64,000 bases of DNA. It comes from Membranihabitans marinus (GTDB taxonomy: Bacteria > Bacteroidota > Bacteroidia > Chitinophagales > Saprospiraceae). Positions within the stretch are counted from its first letter, which is position 1; each line of letters opens with the position of its first letter. A program made the translations under genes and the position numbers. Below are positions 53,963-62,653 of this stretch, piece by piece. The notes below the pieces were generated by a model. It was not told where the DNA came from. It did no database searches and was given only the letters and a program-made list of their open reading frames with translations. The stretch spans positions 1-64,000 of the forward strand of contig NZ_JAHVHU010000016.1 in the NCBI RefSeq assembly GCF_019802045.1. Reading direction: 5' to 3'.

Positions 53963-54280
53963 ATGGCTAAAGTTATTGTTTGATTATGCAAAATGTAACA
54001 TATAATATAGTTGTAGTATTGTAAAGCGTGTAAATATTACCATATAATTTACATGTATAAACAACATGTAAAATAATTGGAAGTTTTATTATCTGTGTAT
54101 TCTTTCAATATTTATGTAGATATCAACAATATTTGCATGATCTCTTCCTCATGAAAAAGCGAGTCGGTCAGATCATAGCCTGCGGTATATGGGAAGACAG
54201 CTTTCATAAATACCATATAAATTGGCATTCATAGGGTTTTAGAGAAAGCAGCAGATTTGGTGTAGAAGCGCGTGCATTAC
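53963..54280. other. Spacer upstream of the OmpA-type gene
   Basis: AT-rich, no gene. It contains the inverted repeat 54048-54072 in the probable promoter region of the OmpA-type gene. Nothing else is recognised. Confidence 0.45.
54048..54072. promoter_or_regulatory. Perfect 9-bp inverted repeat, candidate operator
   Basis: The arms TTTACATGT and ACATGTAAA with a seven-base spacer lie 86-110 bases upstream of the OmpA-type start codon at 53962. It may bind a dimeric regulator. Confidence 0.5.
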
Positions 54281-54766
54281 TTAGCTCCAGGCGATGTAAA
54301 GAACGACAGAGATGAAGTACACGAAACCCGCCAGGAATATGATCCAGGCCCACGTATTTGATTTCAATATCTTCATCCATAGGAAGACCCCGCTAATGAT
54401 AAAAAGGACCAGGCTTATGGCAAGAATGTCCAATAAAATGGCATATGCGGCATATACTACCCCGCCGTGATACCCCTGATTGCGATGAATCCCATTAAAA
54501 GCATCTGCAGGGCTTTTAGTGGTTTGAGTCATATTTACTTGGCCTTCGGGTGAATTAAAAATGAGACGGGTGTGGGTGCCGGCGCTTTGATATTCCAGGA
54601 CGGGAAACTCTTTGCGATTATAGTAAAATTTCATCATTCTTCCCGGGATGTTATGATCGTCAGCCCAACGTTTGAACTCTTCTTTGGATGTGGCCTTCGA
54701 AGTGTATTCAAAGATCCTGGACGCCTTGGTGGATGTTTGATCAAAATGGGAATGATAAATCATCAC
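54281..54766 (-). CDS. PepSY-associated two-helix membrane protein
   Basis: A 161-residue protein whose second half matches the PepSY-associated transmembrane type: FNGIHRNQGYHGGVVYAAYAILLDILAISLVLFIISGVFLWMK, then a second span WAWIIFLAGFVYFISVVLYIAW. The N-terminal 100 residues are soluble. Typical PepSY_TM proteins have an additional N-terminal anchor, which is missing here, so the gene may be a short version or truncated at its start. The function is unknown, possibly linked to iron-siderophore reduction as in the wider family. Confidence 0.68.
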   Translation of the reverse strand: MMIYHSHFDQTSTKASRIFEYTSKATSKEEFKRWADDHNIPGRMMKFYYNRKEFPVLEYQSAGTHTRLIFNSPEGQVNMTQTTKSPADAFNGIHRNQGYHGGVVYAAYAILLDILAISLVLFIISGVFLWMKILKSNTWAWIIFLAGFVYFISVVLYIAWS

Positions 54767-54799
54767 ATAGCTTCTTCCGTATTTTTTTACCTAAGTCTG

Positions 54800-56161
54800 T
54801 CATTCGGTATCGTTGTTAATTGCTTTTTTTAATTTATTTCCTTTCATTGTCATCCTATATTTTTGTTTACTACTACGGGGTTTGTCAGGTATTGTCATTT
54901 CTATCAATTCCTGATTAAGAGAAGGTTGTAGGTAATTATAATGAAAAGTTGGCCTATGCTTTATATTAAGTTTTTCCATTAGCTCTGTATTTGTATATTC
55001 AATATTTTCCATGACCAATAATAACTTTCCGACTTGTTCGGTGACTTGTTCGGTGACTTGTTCGGTGACTTGTTCGGTGACTTGTTCGATAGCTGGAAAA
55101 ACAAGACGCAAAAAATTTTCAGAGAAATAAAAGCTGTCTTCTCCATAGTGATCAAGGATACGTGGAATACCTGACCCCAGTTGCTCCACCATCTCCAGAT
55201 CCTTGTATATACGCATCAATTCCTTATTCCTGGGAATGGAGTAACCTTCAAAGAATTCTTCACGGCTCAATCCTTCAGGCAGTGAACCTGCAGATGTTAT
55301 CTCAATCCGGTCGTTGAAGATTTCAAATTTAGGAGGCACCTCTCTGGTGAAATCACTATGGACAAAAGCATTAATAATGGCTTCCCGTAAGGCAATAGAA
55401 CTCCATAGTCGTTGTTCTTTTCTCTCTTTTGAAGTAATTGTTGCTGCTGTCCTATTTTCAAGATCAATTTTATCCAGCACACGTTTAGTTGCTTTGATAA
55501 GCGAGCAGTAACCGTACTCATTGTTTTCGATCAGATTTACCCGGTTATCACCACTATACTTGGCCACTTTTATGGAAATATTGTTTTCATCTGCCAGCAA
55601 GTATGCTGCATAATTGAGTGATCCGTCTTCGGTAGTGAGTTCCAGGTTCTTCTTAAACTTCTTGTTGAGTCGTCTATTTTTTTCATCATAATAGATCCGC
55701 AGCTGTTCGAAAGTCAGATCCTGCCGGTGGGCTTTGATTTTACCTATGGAATTTCGGGTACGGGTAGCATAAAGTTTATCGATCATCTGCCGTGGCATAG
55801 GTTCTGCTGCTGTGCCCACACGGATATAACAACCTTTCTCTGTCATACCATACTTCTTTTTGAAGTAAGGCTTTTCACTTCCGCTCGCCACGATAATCTT
55901 GATAACATAATTCCCGTTACGCTCTTCTGAGACCACATCAAACAAACCCATGGCCGAAGGAGCAATGTTGTTTTTGACGCGGTCCTTGATTTTGAGCATA
56001 TCACCATCTGGATCAGTTATGCCAACTGTTTGACCCTGGTTATCTATACCCACGTAGATCATCCCGCCCTCCCGATAATTTAGAAAAGCCACAACGTGTT
56101 TCTCCAGGTCCATTTCCCGGCTCAAGCAGATTTTGTATTCGATGCGATTGGTTTCGGGCAT
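54800..56161 (-). CDS. AlbA_2/HATPase-type transcriptional regulator with VTEQ repeat
   Basis: A 453-residue putative regulator. The N-terminal AlbA_2 (divergent AAA-4) domain is seen in NRIEYKICL and HVVAFLNYREGGMIYVGIDNQGQTVGI (about 5-60). An HATPase_c_4 domain covers about 260-345 (REAIINAFVHSDFTREVPPKFEIFNDRIEITSAGSLP and GSGIPRIL). A run of Val-Thr-Glu-Gln units sits at about 360-378, and a winged-helix C-terminus follows (NTELMEKLNIKHRPTFHYNYLQPSLNQELIEMT). Such proteins are thought to bind DNA and a nucleotide. The repeat, encoded by 12-base tandem units, forms the linker between ATPase and helix domains and may vary in length between strains. Confidence 0.88.
   Translation of the reverse strand: MPETNRIEYKICLSREMDLEKHVVAFLNYREGGMIYVGIDNQGQTVGITDPDGDMLKIKDRVKNNIAPSAMGLFDVVSEERNGNYVIKIIVASGSEKPYFKKKYGMTEKGCYIRVGTAAEPMPRQMIDKLYATRTRNSIGKIKAHRQDLTFEQLRIYYDEKNRRLNKKFKKNLELTTEDGSLNYAAYLLADENNISIKVAKYSGDNRVNLIENNEYGYCSLIKATKRVLDKIDLENRTAATITSKERKEQRLWSSIALREAIINAFVHSDFTREVPPKFEIFNDRIEITSAGSLPEGLSREEFFEGYSIPRNKELMRIYKDLEMVEQLGSGIPRILDHYGEDSFYFSENFLRLVFPAIEQVTEQVTEQVTEQVTEQVGKLLLVMENIEYTNTELMEKLNIKHRPTFHYNYLQPSLNQELIEMTIPDKPRSSKQKYRMTMKGNKLKKAINNDTE
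55031..55090. repeat. 12-bp tandem repeat (five units) in the AlbA-type gene
   Basis: Five units of GACTTGTTCGGT, the last with one changed base (GACTTGTTCGAT). On the coding strand each encodes a Val-Thr-Glu-Gln-type tetrapeptide. Because the unit is a multiple of three, copy-number change keeps the frame. Confidence 0.95.
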
Positions 56162-56313
56162 AGGTTAAATATAGCTAAAATAACCGAATCAATACGCTAT
56201 ATACCTGCAGTGGTGTGAGTTATATATATTGTTCTGATGGCGATCGCTTTGGCTAGGAAATTCGCATCCCACTATTTCACCTATCCATCATTAATAGTCA
56301 ACCATTCCAAATT

Positions 56314-56339
56314 AGTGTAGGTGTACTGGCACCTACACT
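56314..56339 (-). terminator. 10-bp hairpin at the end of the Gfo/Idh gene
   Basis: The arms AGTGTAGGTG and CACCTACACT (perfect, six-base loop) include the stop codon at 56333-56335. There is no U-tract on the minus strand, so this may be an RNA-stabilising or palindromic element rather than a classic terminator. Its CCTACAC core recurs at 57558-57594. Confidence 0.45.
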
Positions 56340-57478
56340 GTTTTCCAGCTTCTGCTTTTCGCCGATTCCAGCACAGCATGACACACTTTTTCTGTCTCGT
56401 ACGCATCTTCAATAGTTGGTGCGCATCTTTTTCCGCCATTTTCAAGACCCTTGAAAAAATCGGCGGCCTGATGGATAAATGAGTGTTCATATCCTAAGCT
56501 TGTTCCTGGAATCCACCACCGATCCATGTACGGCTGATCACCATCTGATACGTGGATTTTCCGCCATCCTCGTACTTCAGCATCATCGCGATGATCGAAG
56601 TATTCCAACCAGTTCATATCGTGCAAATCCCACCGGATGGACGCATGTTCGCCGTTGATTTCAAATGTGTATAAAGCTTTGTGTCCACGGGCATATCGGG
56701 TAGCTTCAAACAGACCCAACGACCCGTTTTTGAAGTGACAATGGAATATACTGGCATCGTCAATCCCTACTGGTTGTACTTTACCGGTTTCCTGATGAAG
56801 CCGTTCTTTGATAAAAGTTTTGGTTACGGCAGATACATCTTCGATGCCACCATTCAACCAAATGGCGGTGTCAATGCAGTGAGCGAGTAAATCTCCGGTG
56901 ACCCCGGATCCAGCAGCATCTACGTCCAGTCGCCAGGCCGCTTCGCCGCCCTGAGGCAGGTCGGGACTAATGGTCCAATCCTGAAGGAAGTTGGCGCGGT
57001 AGTGGAAGATTTGGCCTAATCTGCCGGAATCAACAATATTTTTTGCCAACGTCACAGCGGGCATACGGCGATAATTATACCATACAGTGTTCGGAACCCC
57101 TGCTTCGGTAATGGCATCCAACATTTCTTTGGCCTGACCGATCTCGTGGGACAGTGGTTTCTCACTAAGAACCATTTTCCCTGCTTTGGCGGCCGCAATG
57201 GCGATTTCGGCGTGCATATTATTGGGTGCACAGATATCGATGGCGTCAATGTCGTCCCGCTCAATCATTTTTCGCCAGTCATTTTCATAGGACTGAAAGC
57301 CCCAGGTGTCGGCAAATTCTTTTCCCTTTTCTTCATTTCTGGAGGCTATGGCCTGTAGGACCGGTTGGTACTCCAGGTCAGGAAATATAGTGGAGATATG
57401 TGTGTAGGCATTGGCGTGCATGCGACCCATCAGGCCACGTCCTACTAATCCGATTCGTACTTTTTTCTTATCACTCAT
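56333..57478 (-). CDS. Gfo/Idh/MocA-family oxidoreductase
   Basis: A 381-residue NAD(P)-dependent sugar oxidoreductase. The Rossmann motif GLVGRGLMG is at residues 10-18 and the catalytic EKP triad at 106-108. A C-terminal alpha/beta domain carries the family-typical [12 protein letters not shown] (about 200). Members oxidise hydroxyls of sugars, inositols or glycosides, often at C3. It is downstream of a TIM-barrel isomerase gene on the same strand with a 220-base gap, and near a DUF1080 gene, which together suggest a 3-keto-sugar pathway. The stop codon lies within a perfect hairpin. Confidence 0.9.
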   Translation of the reverse strand: MSDKKKVRIGLVGRGLMGRMHANAYTHISTIFPDLEYQPVLQAIASRNEEKGKEFADTWGFQSYENDWRKMIERDDIDAIDICAPNNMHAEIAIAAAKAGKMVLSEKPLSHEIGQAKEMLDAITEAGVPNTVWYNYRRMPAVTLAKNIVDSGRLGQIFHYRANFLQDWTISPDLPQGGEAAWRLDVDAAGSGVTGDLLAHCIDTAIWLNGGIEDVSAVTKTFIKERLHQETGKVQPVGIDDASIFHCHFKNGSLGLFEATRYARGHKALYTFEINGEHASIRWDLHDMNWLEYFDHRDDAEVRGWRKIHVSDGDQPYMDRWWIPGTSLGYEHSFIHQAADFFKGLENGGKRCAPTIEDAYETEKVCHAVLESAKSRSWKTV

Positions 57479-57698
57479 GTTGTTCTATTTTATTTTAAAA
57501 TTTTGATATCTGTTTTTCGGGATCGGTAAACCTACCACGAGAGACTTCTGGGCTGAACCTACACAAGTTGATCTGGGCAGAAAACTTGTGTAGGAAGGTT
57601 TGCCAAGCCGGTTTGTGATCGATCTGAGATCATCGAATTTAGATCAAATTTCCACCTCCGATCCAATTAAACATTAATAATTCACCGTTTACCATTAA
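57479..57698. other. Spacer with large hairpin
   Basis: Contains a perfect 12-base inverted repeat (see 57558-57594) with partly complementary outer flanks (GGTAAACC near 57525, GGTTTGCC near 57597). No gene. Confidence 0.5.
57558..57594. repeat. 12-bp inverted repeat, REP-like hairpin
   Basis: The arms CCTACACAAGTT (57558-57569) and AACTTGTGTAGG (57583-57594) are perfectly complementary with a 13-base loop. It lies 80-116 bases upstream of the Gfo/Idh start codon. Confidence 0.7.
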
Positions 57699-58739
57699 CT
57701 ATTCGCTCCAACCGTGTGCCTGGCGTACTTCGACCATTTTACCCAGGATATTGTTCCAGGTTTCTTGTTTGTACATCACCTCATTGGGGAACATGCATCC
57801 ATCCCAGCAAATATGTTTTACTCGCTTGGTTAGATTTCCATCTTCATCGCGGAGCCAGAACCCGGCGTGGTGCGGAATATCCAAACGGCCTTGCGGGTCA
57901 TTGGCCAGACAGTGTCGCCCCGTCTTGTCATGGGCGCCGGAACCGAACACGGTGCCGTCATTCTGGGCCACGTGAAAATCATTCATCCAGGGCCGTAGTG
58001 CATTGGTCATCTTGCGCATCCCTTCATCCAGAGCTTCTTTGTCGTCCCAGTCAAAATCTTCAGGCAGAATTCGATCTTCAGGGTGATTGTAGCCTAAAAG
58101 GTAGAGCAATGTATGTGCCATATCAGCCTGAAAACCCATATTGGATCTGTCCACAGCTTCGAGCGTATCGATCATTGTTTTCCAGGATTGCATTCCTCCC
58201 CAGCAAATTTCTCCTTCCGCCGCCAGTTCTTCCCCATAGTCGGCTGCTACATCACAGGCCTCCCGGAAAGTTTGCGCGATTAACTTTGTATTGCCCACCG
58301 GGTCTTTTTCCCAGGTGATCGGGTCGGTAGCTGAATCAACTCGGATGACCCCATACGGCCGGACCCCGTATTCAGTCAATTTCTGTCCAAACCGAGCTGA
58401 TTTTCTGACCATTTCTACGAAATTTTTCCGGTCGTCTTTGGATCCCATGGCTGATCCGCCAGTCGGGGGCCAGATGGGAGCAACCAGTGACCCGATATTG
58501 AGTCCGAGCTCACCGACCCGGTCTGCTAATTGCTTCAACTCGTCATCGGTCGCATCGATGTTAAAATGCGGATCAAACAAACCGATATCGATACCGTCAA
58601 ATTTCACCCCGTCTACTTCCGCGTTCACGGTCATCTTCAGAAGATCGTCCAGTGGAATAATGGGTTCGCTATCTTCGCCCTTGCCGACAAAACCCGGCCA
58701 GGTTGCGTTGTGTAGTTTTGGAAAGGTGTGTTCTGCCAT
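57699..58739 (-). CDS. Sugar phosphate isomerase/epimerase (TIM barrel)
   Basis: A 346-residue xylose-isomerase-like TIM-barrel protein. Likely metal ligands sit in AAEGEICWGG (Glu, about 178), GFQADMAHTL (Asp, about 210) and MNDFHVAQNDG (His, about 255). A late WDGCMFPNEV segment completes the site. Such proteins isomerise or cleave sugars and keto-sugars. In characterised 3-keto-glycoside pathways a protein of this fold acts after a Gfo/Idh dehydrogenase. It is at 346 residues somewhat longer than the usual 270-300. Start at the ATG at 58739. Confidence 0.85.
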   Translation of the reverse strand: MAEHTFPKLHNATWPGFVGKGEDSEPIIPLDDLLKMTVNAEVDGVKFDGIDIGLFDPHFNIDATDDELKQLADRVGELGLNIGSLVAPIWPPTGGSAMGSKDDRKNFVEMVRKSARFGQKLTEYGVRPYGVIRVDSATDPITWEKDPVGNTKLIAQTFREACDVAADYGEELAAEGEICWGGMQSWKTMIDTLEAVDRSNMGFQADMAHTLLYLLGYNHPEDRILPEDFDWDDKEALDEGMRKMTNALRPWMNDFHVAQNDGTVFGSGAHDKTGRHCLANDPQGRLDIPHHAGFWLRDEDGNLTKRVKHICWDGCMFPNEVMYKQETWNNILGKMVEVRQAHGWSE

Positions 58740-58929
58740 TCTTTGTTCAATTTTCAGTTAAAAATTATCATTCAATTATCCAGGTATCAGGGTTTGATTT
58801 TATTCTGCTATAATACTCAAATTTTAAGGGATATCCAACAATAGCTGACCCTTGTTTTTAGCCACGGGAGCCCCTCCTGTTCATTTTCTTTTATTTCACC
58901 ATGCACTGTCCAATTCCGTGTAATACCTC

Positions 58930-58964
58930 TTCCTAAATCGGATTAAAAAAATCCGATTCAGGAA
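58930..58964. promoter_or_regulatory. 15-bp imperfect inverted repeat upstream of the desaturase gene
   Basis: The arms TTCCT-A-AATCGGATT and AATCCGATT-C-AGGAA pair except for one central position, with a five-A loop. The site ends 43 bases before the GTG start at 59008, in the divergent promoter region shared with the TIM-barrel gene. Confidence 0.5.
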
Positions 58965-59007
58965 ACTTTCCAGCACACATTGCGTTGTTCTCACCAACAA
59001 ACAAAAT

Positions 59008-59769
59008 GTGACAGATTTACCTGTTTTAGTACACTGGACCGATTTTTTGAGCTTTACGGGCATCTTGTTTTTAGTGCTCCTGGTCCGTTATTTTCTTTCC
59101 GCCGGTGCTTTTTATTTGCACTATTTTGTCCTGCAGGGTGAAAAATACGCTTCGCAGCGATTGAGTTCGTACAGGAATCCACCTGATCAAACTAAAAAAG
59201 AAATCGTTTATAGCGTAAAATCATCCCTGGTTTTCGCCATTATCGGTACCGGTACCTATTGGCTGTGGCAGGAAGGATACACAAATATTTATACCGATAT
59301 CCACACATTCCCCTTGTGGTATTTACCGGTGAGTTTTTTGATTTATTCGCTCCTCCATGAAACCTATTATTATTGGGTACACCGGGCCATGCATCACCGA
59401 CTGCTTTACCGACGTGTGCATCGTGCCCACCACAGCAGCATCGTGCCGTCTCCCTGGACTGCCTTTTCATTTCATCCGTGGGAAGCCCTGATCGAATCCC
59501 TTGTCGTGCCAGCTCTTTTGCTGGTCGTCCCCATTCATCCCATAGTTCTGGGGGGGTACCTCCTCCTGATGACCATAAGCAGTGTGATCAATCATTTGGA
59601 TATCGAGGTGTATCCCGCTTTTTTGCAACGGTCCTGGATCGGAAAATTACTCATCGGTGCCACCCATCATCACTATCACCATTCAGAGTTTCAAACCAAT
59701 TATGGCTTGTACTACACCTTCTGGGATCAATGGATGGGCACAGAAAGCGAAAAAATGAAACGGAAATAA
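59008..59769 (+). CDS. Sterol desaturase/fatty acid hydroxylase family protein
   Basis: A 253-residue membrane-bound di-iron oxygenase with a GTG start at 59008 (the overlapping ATG at 59006 is followed by a stop). Four hydrophobic spans are visible (about 14-35, 70-88, 102-118 and 160-190). The histidine boxes are HETYYYWVHRAMHH (117-130), HRVHRAHH (135-142 region) and HHHYHHSE near 228. The family hydroxylates or desaturates lipids, sterols or carotenoids. It is alone on the plus strand amid minus-strand sugar genes, with no clear functional link. Confidence 0.9.
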   Translation: MTDLPVLVHWTDFLSFTGILFLVLLVRYFLSAGAFYLHYFVLQGEKYASQRLSSYRNPPDQTKKEIVYSVKSSLVFAIIGTGTYWLWQEGYTNIYTDIHTFPLWYLPVSFLIYSLLHETYYYWVHRAMHHRLLYRRVHRAHHSSIVPSPWTAFSFHPWEALIESLVVPALLLVVPIHPIVLGGYLLLMTISSVINHLDIEVYPAFLQRSWIGKLLIGATHHHYHHSEFQTNYGLYYTFWDQWMGTESEKMKRK

Positions 59770-59788
59770 TTAATAGATTTACAGTTTG

Positions 59789-60139
59789 CTATTTCAATTT
59801 TTTACTTAGCGCATAGAGCTTCATCTTTACTGTGTTTACATCTTTATTCAGCTCATTATAAAGGGTGTTGTCTATAAATTCAAGGTCTTTAATCAAAATA
59901 ATAAAATATTCCAATTCGTGTGCCGAGCCTAAAGCAATCTGGATAAATCTGTTGAAATCTCTATCTGATGCCCGGCCACATCCTTCAGAAAAATTAGAAG
60001 GAATAGAATAAGCAGCGCGTTGCATTTGTCCTACGATCTGATATTTCTCAGATTCCGGAAGTGTCAGTGTTACTTTATAAATCTGTTTTGTCAATTCATG
60101 ACTTAGTTTCCAAACTTCATAATTTCTAAAGTTTCGCAT
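59789..60139 (-). CDS. Four-helix-bundle protein (S23/Avd-like)
   Basis: A 116-residue protein of the four-helix-bundle family (23S rRNA intervening-sequence protein, structurally related to the Avd proteins of diversity-generating retroelements). Hallmarks are FRNYEVWKLSHELTKQIYKV, LPESEKYQIVGQMQRAAYSIPSNFSEGCGR and the ALGSAHELEYFIILIKDL helix. It binds nucleic acid in characterised cases. No reverse transcriptase or 23S rRNA is nearby, so it is a free-standing copy. A heptamer tandem repeat lies just upstream of its start. Confidence 0.9.
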   Translation of the reverse strand: MRNFRNYEVWKLSHELTKQIYKVTLTLPESEKYQIVGQMQRAAYSIPSNFSEGCGRASDRDFNRFIQIALGSAHELEYFIILIKDLEFIDNTLYNELNKDVNTVKMKLYALSKKLK

Positions 60140-60172
60140 TCGATATTCTTAATTAATATTTTCCATGTCAAA

Positions 60173-60245
60173 CAGCCTACAGCCTACAGCCTACAGCCTA
60201 ATGCCTACAGCCTAATGCCTACAGCCTAATGCCTACAGCTTAAAG
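60173..60245. repeat. Heptanucleotide tandem repeat
   Basis: About ten copies of AGCCTAC and its variants AGCCTAA and TGCCTAC, arranged later as three 14-base double units. It is non-coding. Its end overlaps the stop codon of the 60240-61454 gene and its other end is about 33 bases from the start of the four-helix-bundle gene. Confidence 0.92.
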
Positions 60246-61454
60246 CTTCAACTCCGGATTATCCGGTCCAAAATGCTTCAGCATCACGATCGGATCCGTT
60301 TTTGACTTATTGACGATTTTCACCCCTTCTTTTGCTGTCGATTCGGTTACAAAATACTCATCATGGGTGAGCTGTCCATACCGAATCATGGATGGTGTTT
60401 CAATATCCCAATCCCCCATAGTACCGTATCCCTGCATCATAATCATCCCATAGGCGCCCTGGTCCTTAATGGTCACGGTGGCTCCCGGATCTATCGTCAG
60501 TTCTTTGGCGCTAAAATCATGTGACTTATAAACGATCCATTTTTCCACATAGCCTTCAGCCTGCATTTCTTCCAGAGGACGAACCGGCTTGGGTTCCATA
60601 AACCGGGTGCCACGGATGTTGGGTTCCAGGTTCAGTTCCCAGTCAATGACTTCCATGAGCTGATCGTAATCGCCGATTCGGTCTTTGGGCGTCCCGTTCC
60701 ACAGCAGTTCTTCCGGTATCACGGCTTCGTTCACCAGGGACTGGTACATGGCAAATACATCCGAAGCTTTTTGAGGTTCATAGGTACACAGACTACCGGG
60801 TGCATGGAGCATTCCCGGAGGAACGTCCCAGCCTGTGCCGGGATCAAGTTTAAAAGCTTGCGAATAGCTCGTTATTTTATTGTCCCCTTTGGTAAAGTTC
60901 ATCAGGCATTCACGGATCTGATCCTTTGTGGTTCCTGGTGCTATGCCAAAGAAGGTGTATGGAAAGTCTCCGCCGTGGTTGTTGACTTGTGGCGGAAAGT
61001 AATAGGCCTCCGGTTTTCCTTTTTGGCCAATTTTGGCCGCATGTTCGTCATTGTGGTGGATGTGATGGGGCAGGGGTCCCATGTTGTCAAAAAACTTGGA
61101 ATACATGGGCCAGCTTTTATATTTCTCCCACAGTCGGTCGCCGATGATGGCGCCCTGGAGTTCATCAACGGCGTCTCGTAATGTAACCGTTTCCACTTTG
61201 CCGCCGTCTTCCACCACGACCATACTCAATCCTTCATTGTCACCCGTTAGCGGGCCATTTTCGGCCGGAGTGGTGGATGAAAACCACCGTTCATCGATGC
61301 CGCCCCGTTCTCCGCCTAGCACATAATAATCATCCGGATGTAATTTGATACGGCGCCCGGGAACACAGAAGGACCGGGGGACCCAGGTGGGTGCCAATCG
61401 AAGAATTCCTTTGCCCTGATCAAGAGCTCTTTTTGCCAATTGTACGTCACTCAT
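60240..61454 (-). CDS. Phosphomannose-isomerase-like cupin protein
   Basis: A 404-residue protein starting at Met-Ser-Asp-Val (ATG at 61454). The longer frame to 61520 would overlap the upstream gene. It resembles class I mannose-6-phosphate isomerase and related sugar isomerases: DNMGPLPHHIHHNDEHAAKIGQKGKPEAYYFPPQVN carries the metal-binding His pair and Glu, and DVPPGMLHAPGSLCTYEPQKASDVFAMYQSL the second His site, followed by a C-terminal cupin (LTIDPGATVTIKDQGAYGMIMMQGYG). It probably isomerises a sugar or keto-sugar. It follows the DUF4432 gene by 40 bases in the sugar cluster. Confidence 0.82.
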   Translation of the reverse strand: MSDVQLAKRALDQGKGILRLAPTWVPRSFCVPGRRIKLHPDDYYVLGGERGGIDERWFSSTTPAENGPLTGDNEGLSMVVVEDGGKVETVTLRDAVDELQGAIIGDRLWEKYKSWPMYSKFFDNMGPLPHHIHHNDEHAAKIGQKGKPEAYYFPPQVNNHGGDFPYTFFGIAPGTTKDQIRECLMNFTKGDNKITSYSQAFKLDPGTGWDVPPGMLHAPGSLCTYEPQKASDVFAMYQSLVNEAVIPEELLWNGTPKDRIGDYDQLMEVIDWELNLEPNIRGTRFMEPKPVRPLEEMQAEGYVEKWIVYKSHDFSAKELTIDPGATVTIKDQGAYGMIMMQGYGTMGDWDIETPSMIRYGQLTHDEYFVTESTAKEGVKIVNKSKTDPIVMLKHFGPDNPELKL

Positions 61455-61494
61455 CTTATTTAATTTAGTTGCTTTTGTGAAAATTCTAATACTT

Positions 61495-62529
61495 TTATGT
61501 CTTGGTCTGATTGACCTCAAAATGCAGATGGTATTCGGCAGACTTTCCGGGTTGGAGCATTTTTAATTGACCAGCCTTTCGGGCGGCTGTCTGCCCGATG
61601 GGGTGATTGGTTCCCGGTTCCAGCCCGACAACATATTCCCGCTTTCCGAAATGCTGCCAGTTGGTCAGGGCGGGAAGCTGGTTTTTGTTTGCGGTGACCA
61701 CTACCTCCAGTCCGGTTGCTGGATTGTGTAATCCAAATCGGTATTCTCCATTCTCATCTGAATGTGGATCTATAAATGCTGCCGCTTCACCTGCGTTTTG
61801 ATGTTCTTCCAATACATCCGGACAAATCCGAAAATTATGGTTTTTATTGAAAATATGGCGATCCATGCTGCTATCTCGTGCTTCCCAATCGCCTTCCCAT
61901 CTGATTTGTGTGCCTTCATCCACCAGCGGCCATCCAAAATTCAAATGATAGAGGATCATATGAGGTGTCGCCGTATTGCCCAGGTTGCGTATCTTGTCGT
62001 GTACATCAATCTTAGAATGCCCCAAGCGGGCTGAGATGGTTCGGGTTAATTCCAGATGGGGCCCGAATACGGTAGATTGAAGAACCCGGCCTGTGATGCT
62101 CATGGTATCTTGCCCATCCAAAAGATCGGGCTGTGTCAAGGACAAGAGTTCTGCAGGTGTATTGCTGATTTCGCCATGCAACCCTCGGGATCCATGCTCA
62201 TCTTCTTCAGGTCCGCCCACATGGTCCAGACCGCAGGTGGTCATCAGTCCTCCACCAAAGCTGCGAAGCCATTCGATCCCCCGGTTTGCGTTGGAACGGG
62301 GCGAGACTGTTCCCTGATGACTAAGCCAAACCAGCGAAGAGGCATTCATGAAAGTGTCTGTAATATCCATAGCACGATCCAATACAACCTTAAAACGCAA
62401 ACCCGAACCGGTGTTAAACCAAGCTACACGGGTGCCTCGTCCAGGGCCGTTATCGAGTACCGAAGTTTCAATCCCGCCGACTTGGGCCGGGCTGGAGACT
62501 TTGTGTTGCCAATTGTGGTGGTTGTTCAT
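61495..62529 (-). CDS. DUF4432 (aldose-epimerase-like) protein
   Basis: A 344-residue protein of the DUF4432 family, which has the galactose-mutarotase-like beta-sandwich fold. Matching segments are GIETSVLDNGPGRGTRVAWFNTGSGLRFKVVLDRAMDI, LRSFGGGLMTTCGLDHVGGP and HGEISNTPAE (the RGLHGEI block). ILYHLNFGWPLVDEGT and FGKREYVVGLEPGTN follow. I prefer the ATG at 62529 over the one at 62550, but either is possible. The likely substrate is an aldose or keto-sugar anomer. It is clustered and co-directional with the isomerase-like cupin gene and the DUF1080 gene. Confidence 0.85.
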   Translation of the reverse strand: MNNHHNWQHKVSSPAQVGGIETSVLDNGPGRGTRVAWFNTGSGLRFKVVLDRAMDITDTFMNASSLVWLSHQGTVSPRSNANRGIEWLRSFGGGLMTTCGLDHVGGPEEDEHGSRGLHGEISNTPAELLSLTQPDLLDGQDTMSITGRVLQSTVFGPHLELTRTISARLGHSKIDVHDKIRNLGNTATPHMILYHLNFGWPLVDEGTQIRWEGDWEARDSSMDRHIFNKNHNFRICPDVLEEHQNAGEAAAFIDPHSDENGEYRFGLHNPATGLEVVVTANKNQLPALTNWQHFGKREYVVGLEPGTNHPIGQTAARKAGQLKMLQPGKSAEYHLHFEVNQTKT

Positions 62530-62653
62530 GGTGGTTTTATTCAAATACATGCATAGCCAACAAATGCTAGATCATTAGCGTGCGACCTCGCTGAGTTCGG
62601 TAGACCTGTCCTGAGTCTAATCTTTCTTCTAACATAATTTTGTCCTGAGATCA

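Noticed and set aside
60173-60245. Possible CRISPR array
   Set aside because: Units are seven bases, contiguous and without spacers; it is a simple tandem repeat.
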